DNA of 64,000 nucleotides from the NCBI RefSeq assembly GCF_000159355.1, contig NZ_GG670120.1:1-64000 (forward strand), given 5' to 3'. The notes beneath the pieces were generated by a model. The model saw only the letters and a program-made list of their open reading frames with translations. It was not told the DNA's origin and ran no database searches. Positions 42,950 through 55,202 of this stretch are shown in pieces (the first letter of the stretch is position 1; each line of letters begins with the position of its first letter). This stretch comes from Lactobacillus johnsonii ATCC 33200. GTDB taxonomy: Bacteria > Bacillota > Bacilli > Lactobacillales > Lactobacillaceae. A program made the position numbers and the translations under genes.

Positions 42950-43567
42950 ATGATTAATAAGAAGACTTTTAGAATTGCCATCAGTGCTATTTTTGTTGCA
43001 ATTATTTTAGTTCAGACCTTTGTCCCTTATATTGGTTATATCCGTATTTTGCCAGGATTACCCTCTATTACAACTATTCCTTTAACAGTTGCATTGGCCG
43101 GATGTTTAATGGGACCAGGTTTTGGAGCATCAATTGGTTTATTTTGGGGCTTATTAAGTATGTTTGTTGCATATACGCAACCAGGTGACATTGTCAGCAT
43201 GCTTTTATTCCGAAACATTCTTATTGCTTTAGTTCCTCGGACAGCTGCGGGTTTTATCGCAGGAATGATTGGACAAGCGGCAAAGGATGATTCAAAATTT
43301 CAAAAGACGGTTGTTTATACAATCACGGGATTATGTACTTCTTTGACTAATACGCTACTTGTGGTTGGTATTACTAGCCTTTGGTACATGAAGGATCCCT
43401 CTGTTTTACTTCATTCATTAGGTCAAACTCAAAATTCAGCTCCTTTAATTGCTATTTTAATTAGCGTTTTAGGCATTAATGGTATTGTAGAAGCAATCTT
43501 TACTGCTGTTCTTACTCCGGCAATTGCGATGCCTTTGAAGCAAGTGATGAAAAGGAAGATGAGTTAA
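42950..43567 (+). CDS. ECF transporter S component (PF12822-like)
   Basis: A 205-residue membrane protein with about six hydrophobic segments, of the vitamin-binding S-component type of energy-coupling factor transporters. It starts KKTFRIAISAIFVAIILVQ, followed by a conserved region GFGASIGLFWGLLSMF. It must combine with a shared EcfAAT module; none adjoins it, so this is a group II S protein. The substrate cannot be told: pantothenate or another vitamin is possible. The glucosaminidase gene begins one base after its stop. Confidence 0.8.
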   Translation: MINKKTFRIAISAIFVAIILVQTFVPYIGYIRILPGLPSITTIPLTVALAGCLMGPGFGASIGLFWGLLSMFVAYTQPGDIVSMLLFRNILIALVPRTAAGFIAGMIGQAAKDDSKFQKTVVYTITGLCTSLTNTLLVVGITSLWYMKDPSVLLHSLGQTQNSAPLIAILISVLGINGIVEAIFTAVLTPAIAMPLKQVMKRKMS

Positions 43568-43568
43568 A

Positions 43569-44195
43569 ATGCCTCGTAGACGCCGTCAAAAAAATATTCA
43601 GTATATAATTGCAAGAGCATTTGCGATTTGTTTTACTTTGGTAATAATTTTATCAGGCTTTTTGTACTGGCGTCAGCAAACTGTGAATAATGAACGATTA
43701 CGTCAGGCACAACTAGAAAAAGAACAGTCTCTTCAAAGTAAAGAAAAGTTTATTAAAGTAGTGGCTCCAATTGCTCAAAGGGCTGCCAAGCCTTATGGTC
43801 TCTTTCCAAGCGTTACCATCGCGCAAGCCTGTCTAGAAAGCAATTTTGGTCAGAGTGAGCTTTCTAGAAAATACAATAATTTATTTGGCGTTAAGGGAAC
43901 GGATCCTAATACAAGTCGCGAGTTAACGACCTCTGAATTTGTTAATGATCATTGGGAAACTGTTACGGGGCGTTTTCGAGTTTACGATACTTATGAAGAA
44001 TCAATCGAGGCACATACACGTCTATTTGTGAATGGAACTACTTGGAATAGAAACCAATATCAGCATGTTTTAGCTGCCAAAGATTATGCCACTCAAGCAC
44101 AAGCATTAGAAACAGATGGATATGCGACAGATCCAGGTTATGCAAAAAAATTAATTGATATAATTAAAGAATTCAATTTAACACAATATGATTAA
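43569..44195 (+). CDS. Glucosaminidase-domain (GH73) cell-wall hydrolase
   Basis: A 208-residue protein with a basic N-terminus and one membrane segment (about residues 13-30), then a GH73 N-acetylglucosaminidase domain: FIKVVAPIAQRAAKPYGLF, SVTIAQACLESNFGQSELS with the catalytic Glu, and KYNNLFGVKG. It should cleave peptidoglycan GlcNAc linkages while anchored by the uncleaved signal. No cell-wall-binding repeats are present. It is cotranscribed with the ECF S-component gene upstream. Confidence 0.9.
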   Translation: MPRRRRQKNIQYIIARAFAICFTLVIILSGFLYWRQQTVNNERLRQAQLEKEQSLQSKEKFIKVVAPIAQRAAKPYGLFPSVTIAQACLESNFGQSELSRKYNNLFGVKGTDPNTSRELTTSEFVNDHWETVTGRFRVYDTYEESIEAHTRLFVNGTTWNRNQYQHVLAAKDYATQAQALETDGYATDPGYAKKLIDIIKEFNLTQYD

Positions 44196-44199
44196 ATTA

Positions 44200-44238
44200 A
44201 AAACGATAATAGTTAAGTAAATGCTATTGTCGTTTTTT
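44200..44238 (+). terminator. Terminator of the glucosaminidase gene
   Basis: AAAACGATAATAG / CTATTGTCGTTTT stem (one G-U pair) with a T run. Confidence 0.85.
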
Positions 44239-44292
44239 GTTATAATAGACAAGTCTATTTTAGCGTTTGAGTTAACAGAAAAGGAAGAAGCA

Positions 44293-46539
44293 ATGAGCGA
44301 AGAAACAATTCTTGCAGGATTAAATCCTCAGCAGAAAAAAGCTGTGCAGTGTACTGAAGGTCCACTTTTAGTAGTTGCTGGAGCTGGTAGTGGAAAAACA
44401 TCAGTTTTAACACGTCGAATTGCCTATTTAATTGAAGAAAAGGGCGTTGCGCCATGGAATGTTTTAGCCATTACTTTTACTAATAAGGCTGCAACTGAAA
44501 TGAAAGAACGTGTCCAAAAGTTATTAGGACCAGCAGCTGACAGTGTTTGGATGTCAACTTTTCATGCTTTATGTGTCCGTATTTTACGTCGTGATGCAGA
44601 AAAAATTGGCTACTCCAATAATTTTTCAATTGCTGATTCTGCAGAACAATTGACACTAATTAAACGAATTGAAAAGGATCTTAATATTAATCCTAAAATG
44701 TATGATCCAAAAGCAATTTTAGGTGCCATTTCAAATGGAAAAAATGACTTACTTACTCCAAAAGACTTTAAGGATCAAGCAGCTAGTATGTTTGAAAAGG
44801 TAACAGCGCAAGTATATAGCGAATATCAGCATCGCTTAAAGCGTGATAAAATTATGGACTTTGATGATTTAATTATGCAAACTCTCGTCTTATTTAAGAA
44901 GGACAAAGAAACTTTGCATTATTATCAAAATAAATTCCGCTATATTTTAGTGGATGAGTATCAGGATACAAATGAAGCACAGTATCAACTTTGTGTTGCG
45001 TTAGCTGCTCAATATAAAAATATTTGCGTTGTTGGGGATGCAGATCAGTCGATCTATGGTTGGCGCGGAGCTAACATGGAAAATATTCTTAATTTTGAAC
45101 ATGACTATCAGGATGATGAAGTTACTACTATTAAATTAGAGCAAAACTATCGCTCTACTGGCCATATTCTTGATGCAGCTAACTCAGTAATTAAAAATAA
45201 TCTGAAACGTAAACCTAAGAAACTTTGGACTGATAAAGGTGCTGGTGATAAAATCAATTATTACCGTGCTCAAAGTGGAAATGATGAAGCACTGTTTATC
45301 ATTTCAAAGATTAAAGAAGAAATAGAAGAACATCAAAGAGACTACAAGGATTTTGCTGTTCTTTATCGGACCAATGCTCAATCACGTAATGTCGAAGAAG
45401 CCCTAGTTAAAGCTAATATTCCGTATCGGATTGTTGGAGGACATAAGTTCTACGATCGAAAAGAAATTAAAGATATTTTGGCTTATTTAAAAGTTGTCGC
45501 AAATCCTGCGGATTCAATGAGTTTTAATCGAATTATTAATGTACCAAAACGTGGTTTGGGTCCAACTACGATGGCTAAGTTTAACGGTTTTGCTAATGAT
45601 AATGACTTTACAGTAGAAGAGACTTTTAAGAATTTGAGCTTAGCACCAATTACGGGTCGCCCAGCTAGAACACTAGCTACTTTTGGAACGGCCTTAAAAG
45701 ATGCAATCGAATATAGTAAGACACACGGTGTAACAGGGTTAACGGAAAAAATATTAGCGGATTTCGGCTATAAAGAAGCTTTAGAAAATGAACACACAAT
45801 TGAAGCAGATACTAGATTAGAAAACTTAAATGAATTTCTGACTGTTACTAAGCGTTTTGATGATAATTATGAGCCCGAAGATGAAGATTCAACAGCTTTA
45901 GGTGATTTTCTTTCAGAAATTTCATTATTAAGTGATCAAGATGATTTAGAAAATCAAGATAACCAAGTTGCATTGATGACTCTTCATGCTGCTAAGGGAC
46001 TAGAGTTTCCAGTAGTCTTCTTAGTCGGAATGGAAGAAGGACTTTTCCCACTTTCAAGAGCAGCAGAAGATCCAAGTGAGCTTGAAGAAGAACGTCGTCT
46101 GGCCTATGTAGGAATTACGCGAGCTGAAAAGAAACTCTACATAACCAATGCTTTTTCTAGAATGATGTATGGCCGTCCGCAACGTAATCAACCATCACGC
46201 TTTATTGATGAAATTGAAGATAAAGATTTGGAATTTGTTAATCCAATGCCATCTAATTCTGTCATGTCTGTTCCTTTTGCTGCTAATAAAAAGGAACAAG
46301 CAAACTCTCATGTTTACCTTCCAAAGATTAAAATTGAGGAGGCTAAGAAAGCAACTGGTGCAGTTGGAGCTGAGAAAAAGTCCTGGAATGTCGGTGACCA
46401 AGTTTCCCATAAGGCATGGGGAAAAGGTGTTGTAGTTAAAGTTAACGGTACTGGCGAAGATATGGAATTAGATATTGCTTTTGCAAGTCAAGGAGTGAAA
46501 CGCCTTTTAGCTGCCTTTGCACCAATTAAAAAGATATAA
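44293..46539 (+). CDS. pcrA: ATP-dependent DNA helicase PcrA/UvrD
   Basis: A 748-residue superfamily 1A 3'-5' helicase for repair, replication restart and RecA removal. It shows the Q motif GLNPQQKKAVQ, Walker A GAGSGKT (residues 30-36), TFTNKAATEMKERV, DEYQDTN (motif II), GDADQSIYGWRGA (III), QNYRSTGHIL (IV), TLHAAKGLEFPVVF (V) and YVGITRAEKKLY (VI), plus a C-terminal Tudor-like tail that binds RNA polymerase in PcrA. The frame extends 24 codons upstream, but AAGGAAG marks the ATG at 44293. First gene of the pcrA-ligA-camS-gatCAB-dagK block. Confidence 0.96.
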   Translation: MSEETILAGLNPQQKKAVQCTEGPLLVVAGAGSGKTSVLTRRIAYLIEEKGVAPWNVLAITFTNKAATEMKERVQKLLGPAADSVWMSTFHALCVRILRRDAEKIGYSNNFSIADSAEQLTLIKRIEKDLNINPKMYDPKAILGAISNGKNDLLTPKDFKDQAASMFEKVTAQVYSEYQHRLKRDKIMDFDDLIMQTLVLFKKDKETLHYYQNKFRYILVDEYQDTNEAQYQLCVALAAQYKNICVVGDADQSIYGWRGANMENILNFEHDYQDDEVTTIKLEQNYRSTGHILDAANSVIKNNLKRKPKKLWTDKGAGDKINYYRAQSGNDEALFIISKIKEEIEEHQRDYKDFAVLYRTNAQSRNVEEALVKANIPYRIVGGHKFYDRKEIKDILAYLKVVANPADSMSFNRIINVPKRGLGPTTMAKFNGFANDNDFTVEETFKNLSLAPITGRPARTLATFGTALKDAIEYSKTHGVTGLTEKILADFGYKEALENEHTIEADTRLENLNEFLTVTKRFDDNYEPEDEDSTALGDFLSEISLLSDQDDLENQDNQVALMTLHAAKGLEFPVVFLVGMEEGLFPLSRAAEDPSELEEERRLAYVGITRAEKKLYITNAFSRMMYGRPQRNQPSRFIDEIEDKDLEFVNPMPSNSVMSVPFAANKKEQANSHVYLPKIKIEEAKKATGAVGAEKKSWNVGDQVSHKAWGKGVVVKVNGTGEDMELDIAFASQGVKRLLAAFAPIKKI

Positions 46540-46562
46540 TGAAATAGAACAGTTTGATTTAG

Positions 46563-48584
<2,022 letters not shown>

Positions 48585-48605
48585 AGAATAAGAAGGAAAA
48601 ATAAA

Positions 48606-49745
48606 TTGAAAAGATTTTTGCAAATAGCACTACTACTAGCAACTGGGTTAAGTTTAAGTGCATGTGGCAATTTAAAAAATTCTGATCTTGCCAATAACCC
48701 TACTACTTCTACAACAAAGAAAAAAAGTTATCAAACTACTAGTACCAGTAAAAATGGGTATAATGTTCTTTTAAAAGATGGAGAGTATGTAACTAGTCCA
48801 ATTGAAGGAACAACTGAAAATACTAGTGATAATAATGTAGATAGTCGTGCTTTAGAATCTGGGTTAATTGATTTATCTCACAATACTTTTTCAAGTAGTA
48901 AGTATGTTTTTCAAGAAGGACAAAAAATTTCTGTTGCTGATGCTACTGATTGGCTAGGAAGAAAGTCTAAAAGTAATCCAGAAGGTCTAAATGCGGAAAA
49001 AAGTAATAAAAAGAATTCGTATAATCCTATTATTTTAGATCAAATTTTAGAACAAGATTTTTTGACTAAATCTAATTCTAGTTACAAAATGGATGGTATG
49101 AGTGTTGGGCTAGCTCTTAACTCGGTTGATTACTACCAAAAAGTTAAAGATGGTCCCCAATATCATAAAGATATTTCTCGTGCAGAACAGGAGACTTTTG
49201 GTAAAGAAGCAGCTAATAAGTTGGTTTCGTATTTACGTAAAAAGAAGGGATTAAAAGATATCCCAATTTTGGTTGGACTTTTTAGTAAAACTAGTAAAGA
49301 TTCTCTTGTAGGTGGAAATTACTTTGCATATGGAATTGCTAATGCAAATAGTAGTAAAATAAATGATTGGAAAACAGTCAATAATCGTAGTCAAGTGCTA
49401 CCGACTGTTGGAAGTGAAAAAGCAATCAATTCTACTGATGCAGCTTCATTTAGTGATTTTAAAGCAGCTATTCAAGGTTACTTCCCTAATATTAGTGGGG
49501 TAATAGCGACTGTTCATTATCAAAATAAAACTTTGACACAAATGAACATTACTGTAACTACCCAATTCTTTGGTTATGCGCAGATTGAGAGTTTTTCAAG
49601 ACTTGTATTGTCAGCTGCTAAGAAGTACTTACCTAAGGATGCACCAATAGAAATTAAGATTAATTCTGTTAATGATACGCAGGCATTAATCGCTAAGAAT
49701 TCCGCAGACGATAGTTATTATGTCCACGTCTTTGGCGGTGAATAG
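48606..49745 (+). CDS. camS: CamS-family sex pheromone precursor lipoprotein
   Basis: A 379-residue lipoprotein. Signal peptide with lipobox LSAC, so Cys20 is lipidated. A Ser/Thr/Asn-rich spacer follows (about residues 25-75), then the CamS domain ([20 protein letters not shown] ... [15 protein letters not shown]). In enterococci the signal peptide of CamS yields a conjugation pheromone; the function of the folded domain is not known. The start is TTG at 48606 after AGAAGGAA. It sits between ligA and gatC, and overlaps no gene when gatC is started at its GTG. Confidence 0.9.
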   Translation: MKRFLQIALLLATGLSLSACGNLKNSDLANNPTTSTTKKKSYQTTSTSKNGYNVLLKDGEYVTSPIEGTTENTSDNNVDSRALESGLIDLSHNTFSSSKYVFQEGQKISVADATDWLGRKSKSNPEGLNAEKSNKKNSYNPIILDQILEQDFLTKSNSSYKMDGMSVGLALNSVDYYQKVKDGPQYHKDISRAEQETFGKEAANKLVSYLRKKKGLKDIPILVGLFSKTSKDSLVGGNYFAYGIANANSSKINDWKTVNNRSQVLPTVGSEKAINSTDAASFSDFKAAIQGYFPNISGVIATVHYQNKTLTQMNITVTTQFFGYAQIESFSRLVLSAAKKYLPKDAPIEIKINSVNDTQALIAKNSADDSYYVHVFGGE

Positions 49746-49755
49746 GAGGCAAACG

Positions 49756-50058
49756 GTGAAAATTACAAAAGATGAAATCAATCACGTTGCAGCACTATCT
49801 CGACTTGAGTTTGGTGAAGACGAAATTGATAAGTTTACTGAACAAATGGGTGACATTATCAATATGGCACATCAATTAGCCGAAGTTGATACTGAAGGAG
49901 TTCCTGAAACTGTTCAAGTTGTTGATCGAGAGACTGACTTTAGAGAAGACAAGCCTGAACATTGGGAAAGTCGCGCAGAATTAATGAAGAATGTTCCTGA
50001 AAAAGCTGATGGCTTCATTAAGGTGCCAGTAATTATTGATAAGGATGATAATGAATAA
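49756..50058 (+). CDS. gatC: Asp/Glu-tRNA amidotransferase subunit C
   Basis: A 100-residue GatC subunit that stabilises GatA and links it to GatB in the enzyme making Gln-tRNA(Gln) or Asn-tRNA(Asn). Typical sequence: [20 protein letters not shown], then [17 protein letters not shown] and REDKPE. A longer frame begins at 49720 within camS, but TAGGAGG at 49743 fixes the start at GTG 49756. The stop overlaps the gatA start. Confidence 0.96.
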
Positions 50059-51497
50059 TGAATTACTTAAATGAAAACATTGACTCATTAAATAAAAAAT
50101 TACAAGATGGCGAAATAACAGCTGAAGACCTAGCTAAGGAAACAGTTAAAAACATTAAAGAAACAGACAAAAAGATTAATGCCTGGATTACTGTTGATGA
50201 AGAAGCAAAGCCAGCAGAAAATTTAGATTTTAATAAAAATAAATTAGCTGGTATTCCTATTGCTATCAAGGATAATATCATTACTAATGGTATGAAGACT
50301 ACAGCAGCTAGCCACATTCTTTACAACTACATGCCCGTTTACGATGCTACTGTAATTAGCAAATTAAAGAAGGCTCAAGCAACTTTTGTTGGTAAGACTA
50401 ACATGGATGAATTTGCAATGGGTTCATCCACTGAACATTCTTACTATGGTGAAACACATAACCCATGGAACTTAGATAAAGTTCCTGGTGGTTCATCCGG
50501 TGGTTCTGCAGCTGCAGTTGCGAGTGGTGAAGTTGTTGCAGCTCTTGGATCAGATACTGGTGGTTCTATTCGTCAACCAGCTGCCTTCAATGGTATTTTT
50601 GGTATTAAACCAACCTACGGTAGAGTATCACGTTGGGGACTTATTGCTTTTGGTTCTTCATTGGATCAAATTGGTGTAATGAGTAAGCGTGTTAAGGATT
50701 CAGCTGAAGTATTAAATGTAATTGCTGGTCCTGATGAACATGATGCAACTGTTTCTGAACAAGAAGTACCTGATTACACTAGCTTCTTAGGCCAAGATGT
50801 TAAAGGCTTACGTGTGGCTGTTCCTAAGGAATATATGGATGCTGTTGACGGTGAAATGCGCGAAGTTATCCAAAAACAAATCGATGTTTTGAAAGATGCC
50901 GGTGCAATTATTAACGAAGTTTCATTGCCACATACTAAGTATGTTGTTCCTACTTACTACATTGTTGCTTCTAGTGAAGCTTCTTCAAACCTTCAAAGAT
51001 ATGATGGTATCCGCTATGGCTACCGTGCAAAGGACACTAAGAACTTATTAGATGTTTATGTAAAATCAAGAAGTGAAGGCTTTGGTGACGAGGTTAAGCG
51101 TCGTATTATGCTTGGTTCTTTTGCTTTATCAGCTGGTGCATATGATGAATTCTTTAAGAAGGCTGCACAAGTTAGAACATTAATTTGCCGCGACTTTGAA
51201 AAGATTTTTGAAGAAAATGATGTTATTGTTGGACCAACTACTACTGAGCCAGCATTTGGTATTGGTGAAGAAATTTCTGATCCAATTAAGATGTACAATA
51301 ACGATATTTTAACTATTTCAGCTAACTTAGCTGGTATTCCAGCAGGTAGTGTACCTGCTGGTTTAGTTGATGGTATGCCTGCTGGTCTTCAAATTATGGC
51401 TAAGCGTTTTGATGAAGGAAATGTATTTAAGGTTGCTGATTTCATTGAACGTAATAATAAATTCTACGAAAAAACACCTACAGGAATGGAGGATTAA
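50058..51497 (+). CDS. gatA: Asp/Glu-tRNA amidotransferase subunit A
   Basis: A 479-residue amidase-signature enzyme that releases ammonia from glutamine for transamidation on tRNA. The Ser-cisSer-Lys triad lies in IPIAIKDNI (Lys), [14 protein letters not shown] (cis-Ser) and [14 protein letters not shown] (nucleophile Ser). Standard length. Translationally coupled to gatC (one-base overlap) and 3 bp from gatB. Biased codons suggest high expression. Confidence 0.97.
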   Translation: MNYLNENIDSLNKKLQDGEITAEDLAKETVKNIKETDKKINAWITVDEEAKPAENLDFNKNKLAGIPIAIKDNIITNGMKTTAASHILYNYMPVYDATVISKLKKAQATFVGKTNMDEFAMGSSTEHSYYGETHNPWNLDKVPGGSSGGSAAAVASGEVVAALGSDTGGSIRQPAAFNGIFGIKPTYGRVSRWGLIAFGSSLDQIGVMSKRVKDSAEVLNVIAGPDEHDATVSEQEVPDYTSFLGQDVKGLRVAVPKEYMDAVDGEMREVIQKQIDVLKDAGAIINEVSLPHTKYVVPTYYIVASSEASSNLQRYDGIRYGYRAKDTKNLLDVYVKSRSEGFGDEVKRRIMLGSFALSAGAYDEFFKKAAQVRTLICRDFEKIFEENDVIVGPTTTEPAFGIGEEISDPIKMYNNDILTISANLAGIPAGSVPAGLVDGMPAGLQIMAKRFDEGNVFKVADFIERNNKFYEKTPTGMED

Positions 51498-51500
51498 TTA

Positions 51501-52931
51501 ATGAATTTTAAATCGACTATTGGTCTGGAAGTCCACTTCGAATTAAAAACAAAGAGTAAGATTTTTTCTCCATCACCAGTTAGTTATGGTGCTGAAGCAA
51601 ACACTGAAACTAATGTTATCGACTGGGCTATGCCTGGTGTCTTACCTCGTTTAAACAAGGACGTTTACCGTCTTGGTATTATGGTTGCTTTAGCAACTCA
51701 TTCACATGTTTTACCAGTAACTCACTTTGACCGTAAGAACTATTTCTACCCAGATAATCCTAAAGCTTATCAGATTACTCAATTTTTCCAACCACTTGCT
51801 CGTGATGGTTATATCGAAATTGAAGTTCGTGGTAAGAAGAAACGCATTGGTATTCATGAAATGCACATTGAAGAAGATGCTGGTAAGAATACACACGGTG
51901 CTAACGGTTATTCATACGTTGACTTAAACCGTCAGGGAGTTCCACTTCTTGAAGTTGTTTCTGAACCTGATATGGAAGATCCAGAAGAAGCTTATGCATA
52001 TTTGACTAAATTACGTCAAATTGTTCAATTCACTGGTGCTTCTGATGTTAAGATGGAAGAAGGTTCAATGCGTGTTGATACCAACATTTCTATTCGTCCT
52101 GCAGGTCAAGAAAAGCTTGGTACCAAGGTTGAAATGAAGAACTTGAACTCATTTGACCACGTACGTCGTTCTCTTGCTTATGAAGAAAAACGTCAACAAC
52201 AAGTATTACTTTCTGGTGGTAGAGTTCAACTTTCTACTCGTCGTTTTGATGAAGCTACTGGTAAGACTGTCCTAGAACGTGTTAAGGAAGGTGACGCAGA
52301 CTATCGTTACTTCCCAGAACCAGATATTGCTCCTTACCATATTAAGCAAAGCTGGATTGACGAAATTGAAGAAAGTTTACCTGAATCACCATTTGAACGT
52401 CGTAAGCGCTACGTTGAAGAATATGGTATTAAGGAATACGACGCAGACGTTATTTTACAAACTAAGGAATCAAGTGATTTCTACGACGCTGCAGTTGCTG
52501 CTGGCGCAGATCCAACCTTAGCTGCTAACTGGTTAAACACTCAAGTTAATGGTTACTTGAATGAAAACCAAGTTGGCATTGCAGATATTAAGTTGACTCC
52601 AGAACACTTAGCCGAAATGATCAAGATGATCAAAGATGGTACTATTTCATCTAAGATTGCAAAGAAAGTATTTAAGGAATCTATTGAAAATGGTACTGAT
52701 CCTAAGAAATACGTTGAAGATAAGGGTATGGTTCAATTATCTGACGTTTCTGTTCTTGGACCAATGGTTACTAAAGTTGTTGATGATAACCCACAATCTG
52801 TTGAAGACTTTAAGAATGGTAAAGATCGTGCAATTGGATTCTTAGTTGGTCAAATCATGAAACAAACTCGTGGTAAAGCTAACCCTAAAGTTGTTAACCA
52901 ATTGCTCAACAAGGAACTTCAAAGTCGTTAA
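51501..52931 (+). CDS. gatB: Asp/Glu-tRNA amidotransferase subunit B
   Basis: A 476-residue tRNA-binding kinase/transamidase subunit. The N-terminal cradle domain has [40 protein letters not shown] and the region [12 protein letters not shown]. The C-terminal YqeY-like tail domain binds tRNA. With GatA and GatC it forms the complete GatCAB, used by lactobacilli for mischarged tRNA. Confidence 0.97.
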   Translation: MNFKSTIGLEVHFELKTKSKIFSPSPVSYGAEANTETNVIDWAMPGVLPRLNKDVYRLGIMVALATHSHVLPVTHFDRKNYFYPDNPKAYQITQFFQPLARDGYIEIEVRGKKKRIGIHEMHIEEDAGKNTHGANGYSYVDLNRQGVPLLEVVSEPDMEDPEEAYAYLTKLRQIVQFTGASDVKMEEGSMRVDTNISIRPAGQEKLGTKVEMKNLNSFDHVRRSLAYEEKRQQQVLLSGGRVQLSTRRFDEATGKTVLERVKEGDADYRYFPEPDIAPYHIKQSWIDEIEESLPESPFERRKRYVEEYGIKEYDADVILQTKESSDFYDAAVAAGADPTLAANWLNTQVNGYLNENQVGIADIKLTPEHLAEMIKMIKDGTISSKIAKKVFKESIENGTDPKKYVEDKGMVQLSDVSVLGPMVTKVVDDNPQSVEDFKNGKDRAIGFLVGQIMKQTRGKANPKVVNQLLNKELQSR

Positions 52932-52954
52932 TCATTTTAGGGAGGCGAGAGGCG

Positions 52955-53863
52955 ATGACGAAAAAAGCAAGATTGATTTATAATCCTGTCTCAGGTCACG
53001 AGCAAATGCTTCAAAATGTAGCAGACATTTTAAATGTATTAGAACAGGCTGGTTTTGAAGCCAGTGCTTTTAGAACTACGCCAGACCCTTTGTCTGCTCA
53101 AAATGAGGCAAAAAGATGTGCCTTAGCAGGTTTTGATTTACTAGTTGGTGCTGGTGGAGACGGTACTATTAACGAAGTAGTTAATGGAGTAGCTCCATTA
53201 GAAAAAAGACCAAAACTCGCTGTTATTCCGGCAGGAACTACCAATGATTTTGCTCGCGCATTAAAGATTCCCAGAGATGATTTAGTTGAGGCAGCTAAAG
53301 TAATTCTGAGAGGTAAAACACAAAAGATGGATATTGGGCGTGCGGGTAAGCAATACTTTATGAACATTGCTGCTAGCGGTTCATTAACTGAGCTCACTTA
53401 TGGTGTGCCATCAGAAGTAAAGTCCGTCCTTGGTTATAGTGCATATTTACTTAAGGGTGCAGAAATGCTACCAAAAATCAGCAGCAATAAGATGCGTTTA
53501 ACCTATGATGAAGGAGTCTATGAGGGAGACTTATCAATGTTTCTTTTAGGGATGACCAATTCAATTGGAGGTTTTGAACGTATCATGCCAGATGCTCAAT
53601 TATCCGATGGACTATTTCAGTTAATTGTAGTTAAAACTGCAAATCCAGTAGATGTTTTACGTTTAATGGCCATGGCTTTGAATGGAAATCATGTTAATGA
53701 TCCACAGATTATCTATACTAAGACTAAAAATTTAAAGGTAGAATTATTAGGTGATAGTAAAGATAAGGATCCTATTCCTGTGAATTTAGATGGTGAGATT
53801 GGTGGTCATTTACCAATTGATTTTGAAAATCTAAAACAGCATATTGAATTTTATGTTGGTTAA
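52955..53863 (+). CDS. dagK: Diacylglycerol kinase (DgkB-type lipid kinase)
   Basis: A 302-residue soluble lipid kinase that phosphorylates diacylglycerol to phosphatidate, recycling the lipid left from lipoteichoic acid synthesis. ATP-binding motifs: IYNPVSGHEQM and VGAGGDGTINEVVNGVA (GGDGT), then IPAGTTNDFARAL and the C-terminal NLDGEIGG. Ribosome site GGGAGGCGAGAGG. It is 23 bp after gatB, the common lactobacillar order, and ends the block with a terminator. Confidence 0.93.
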   Translation: MTKKARLIYNPVSGHEQMLQNVADILNVLEQAGFEASAFRTTPDPLSAQNEAKRCALAGFDLLVGAGGDGTINEVVNGVAPLEKRPKLAVIPAGTTNDFARALKIPRDDLVEAAKVILRGKTQKMDIGRAGKQYFMNIAASGSLTELTYGVPSEVKSVLGYSAYLLKGAEMLPKISSNKMRLTYDEGVYEGDLSMFLLGMTNSIGGFERIMPDAQLSDGLFQLIVVKTANPVDVLRLMAMALNGNHVNDPQIIYTKTKNLKVELLGDSKDKDPIPVNLDGEIGGHLPIDFENLKQHIEFYVG

Positions 53864-53866
53864 TAT

Positions 53867-53902
53867 AAAATAGAGACTAATAATTTATTAGTCTCTATTT
53901 TT
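53867..53902 (+). terminator. Terminator after dagK
   Basis: AAAATAGAGACTAATAA and its complement with T5; only about 12 bp before the next start codon. Confidence 0.85.
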
Positions 53903-53914
53903 GTTGGAGAAGAA

Positions 53915-54124
53915 ATGAAAAAATTCATTCATAATTTAAGTACAGATGTTAATGGAATTGCTGAATGGGCAATTATTTTTTACACTGTTTTTCCCTTAGT
54001 GGGCTTTATTGCGAGCCTTGTATATTTAATAAAAAAAGAAAAAATTAAAGCTAATGCAGTGTTCTTTTATGCACTAATGGGATTATTAATAAATGTAATT
54101 TTCTATATGATTTTTGGAAGATAG
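53915..54124 (+). CDS. Small two-helix membrane protein, unknown
   Basis: A 69-residue protein with two hydrophobic segments (about residues 16-38 and 45-66) joined by a basic loop KKEKIKAN. GGAGAAG lies before the ATG, and the HAD gene begins 9 bp after its stop, so it is likely expressed. I recognise no family. Confidence 0.6.
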   Translation: MKKFIHNLSTDVNGIAEWAIIFYTVFPLVGFIASLVYLIKKEKIKANAVFFYALMGLLINVIFYMIFGR

Positions 54125-54133
54125 GGGTAATTT

Positions 54134-54949
54134 ATGGCAGTAAAACTAATTGCGGTAGATTTAGATGGAACTTTATTAACTAGTGGAAATACAATTTCAC
54201 CTGAAACTCTGAGAACTTTACAGGTAGCACATGGGATGGGAATTAAGGTAGTTCTTGCTTCTGGCCGTCCTCTCTCTGGAGTGATGCCTTTTGAAACTCA
54301 ATTAGGGCTTGAAGGACCAGAAGAATATGCAGTTGTCTTTAACGGCGCAGTTGTACAAGACTTGTCTGGGAAAGTTCTGATGAGTCAAGAGATGAACTAT
54401 CGCGATTTTGAAGTAATGCTTCGCTTGCAGAGACTTGCTCACGTAAACTTACACTTTGAAACGACTGAACGTTTTTGGACTTTAGATCGTGATCTTTCGG
54501 TACAAATGCAAATTAATGCTGCTTTAACTGATAATGAAATTAGAGTTCGTGAACGTAAAGAAATTCCAAAAGATTTTACTTTTAACAAGGTAGGATTTAC
54601 TTGTGCAAAAGATAGTGATCAAATTGAAAAACTATGGAATTCTATTCCGTACTGGGCCTTTGAATCATATGATATAGTTCGTAGTTTAGATAACTGTATT
54701 GAGCTAAATAGAATTGGTGCTTCAAAAGGAAATGCTTTAATGGATTTGGCGCAACGTTTAAAGATTAGCCCCGAAGATGTCATGGTCTTTGGCGATCAAG
54801 GTAATGATGTTTCTATGTTTGAAAATCCAAGCTTTAAGAAAATTGCTATGGGAAATGCAATTGAAGATATCAAAGAAAAGGCTGATTTTGTAACCGATGA
54901 TAATAATCATAATGGGATTGCCAAAGCCCTTAAAAAGTTTGTGATTTAA
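54134..54949 (+). CDS. Cof-type HAD-superfamily phosphatase
   Basis: A 271-residue HAD-IIB hydrolase. Motif I is AVDLDGTLL (nucleophile Asp8), motif II is VVLASGRPLSG, motif III Lys is in RIGASKGNALMDLA, and motif IV is VMVFGDQGNDVSMFENPSF. Cof proteins dephosphorylate sugar phosphates, flavin phosphates or pyridoxal phosphate, and specificity cannot be read here. The C2-type cap covers about residues 85-190. Likely cotranscribed with the small membrane protein. Confidence 0.92.
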   Translation: MAVKLIAVDLDGTLLTSGNTISPETLRTLQVAHGMGIKVVLASGRPLSGVMPFETQLGLEGPEEYAVVFNGAVVQDLSGKVLMSQEMNYRDFEVMLRLQRLAHVNLHFETTERFWTLDRDLSVQMQINAALTDNEIRVRERKEIPKDFTFNKVGFTCAKDSDQIEKLWNSIPYWAFESYDIVRSLDNCIELNRIGASKGNALMDLAQRLKISPEDVMVFGDQGNDVSMFENPSFKKIAMGNAIEDIKEKADFVTDDNNHNGIAKALKKFVI

Positions 54950-54985
54950 TCAATTAAGGTTATTTTATAAAAATTAATAATTAAA

Positions 54986-55032
54986 ATACACGATTCTATA
55001 AGAGGAGAATTTTATAGAATCGGGTATTTTTT
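54986..55032 (+). terminator. Terminator after the Cof phosphatase gene
   Basis: ACACGATTCTATAA and TTATAGAATCGGGT arms (one G-U) followed by T6. Confidence 0.82.
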
Positions 55033-55202
55033 GTACTTTAATACTAGGATTTTAGGTAACTTTATTGTGATTTATTTTATATAATACTCATTATTTTTGA
55101 CTACAGACTTAAGCCGATAAATAACTGCTTTATCTGATCTTAGAAGCGATTAAAAAGACAGTAAAAATTAATGGTCCAAAATATAATATTAGAGTAAAAG
55201 AT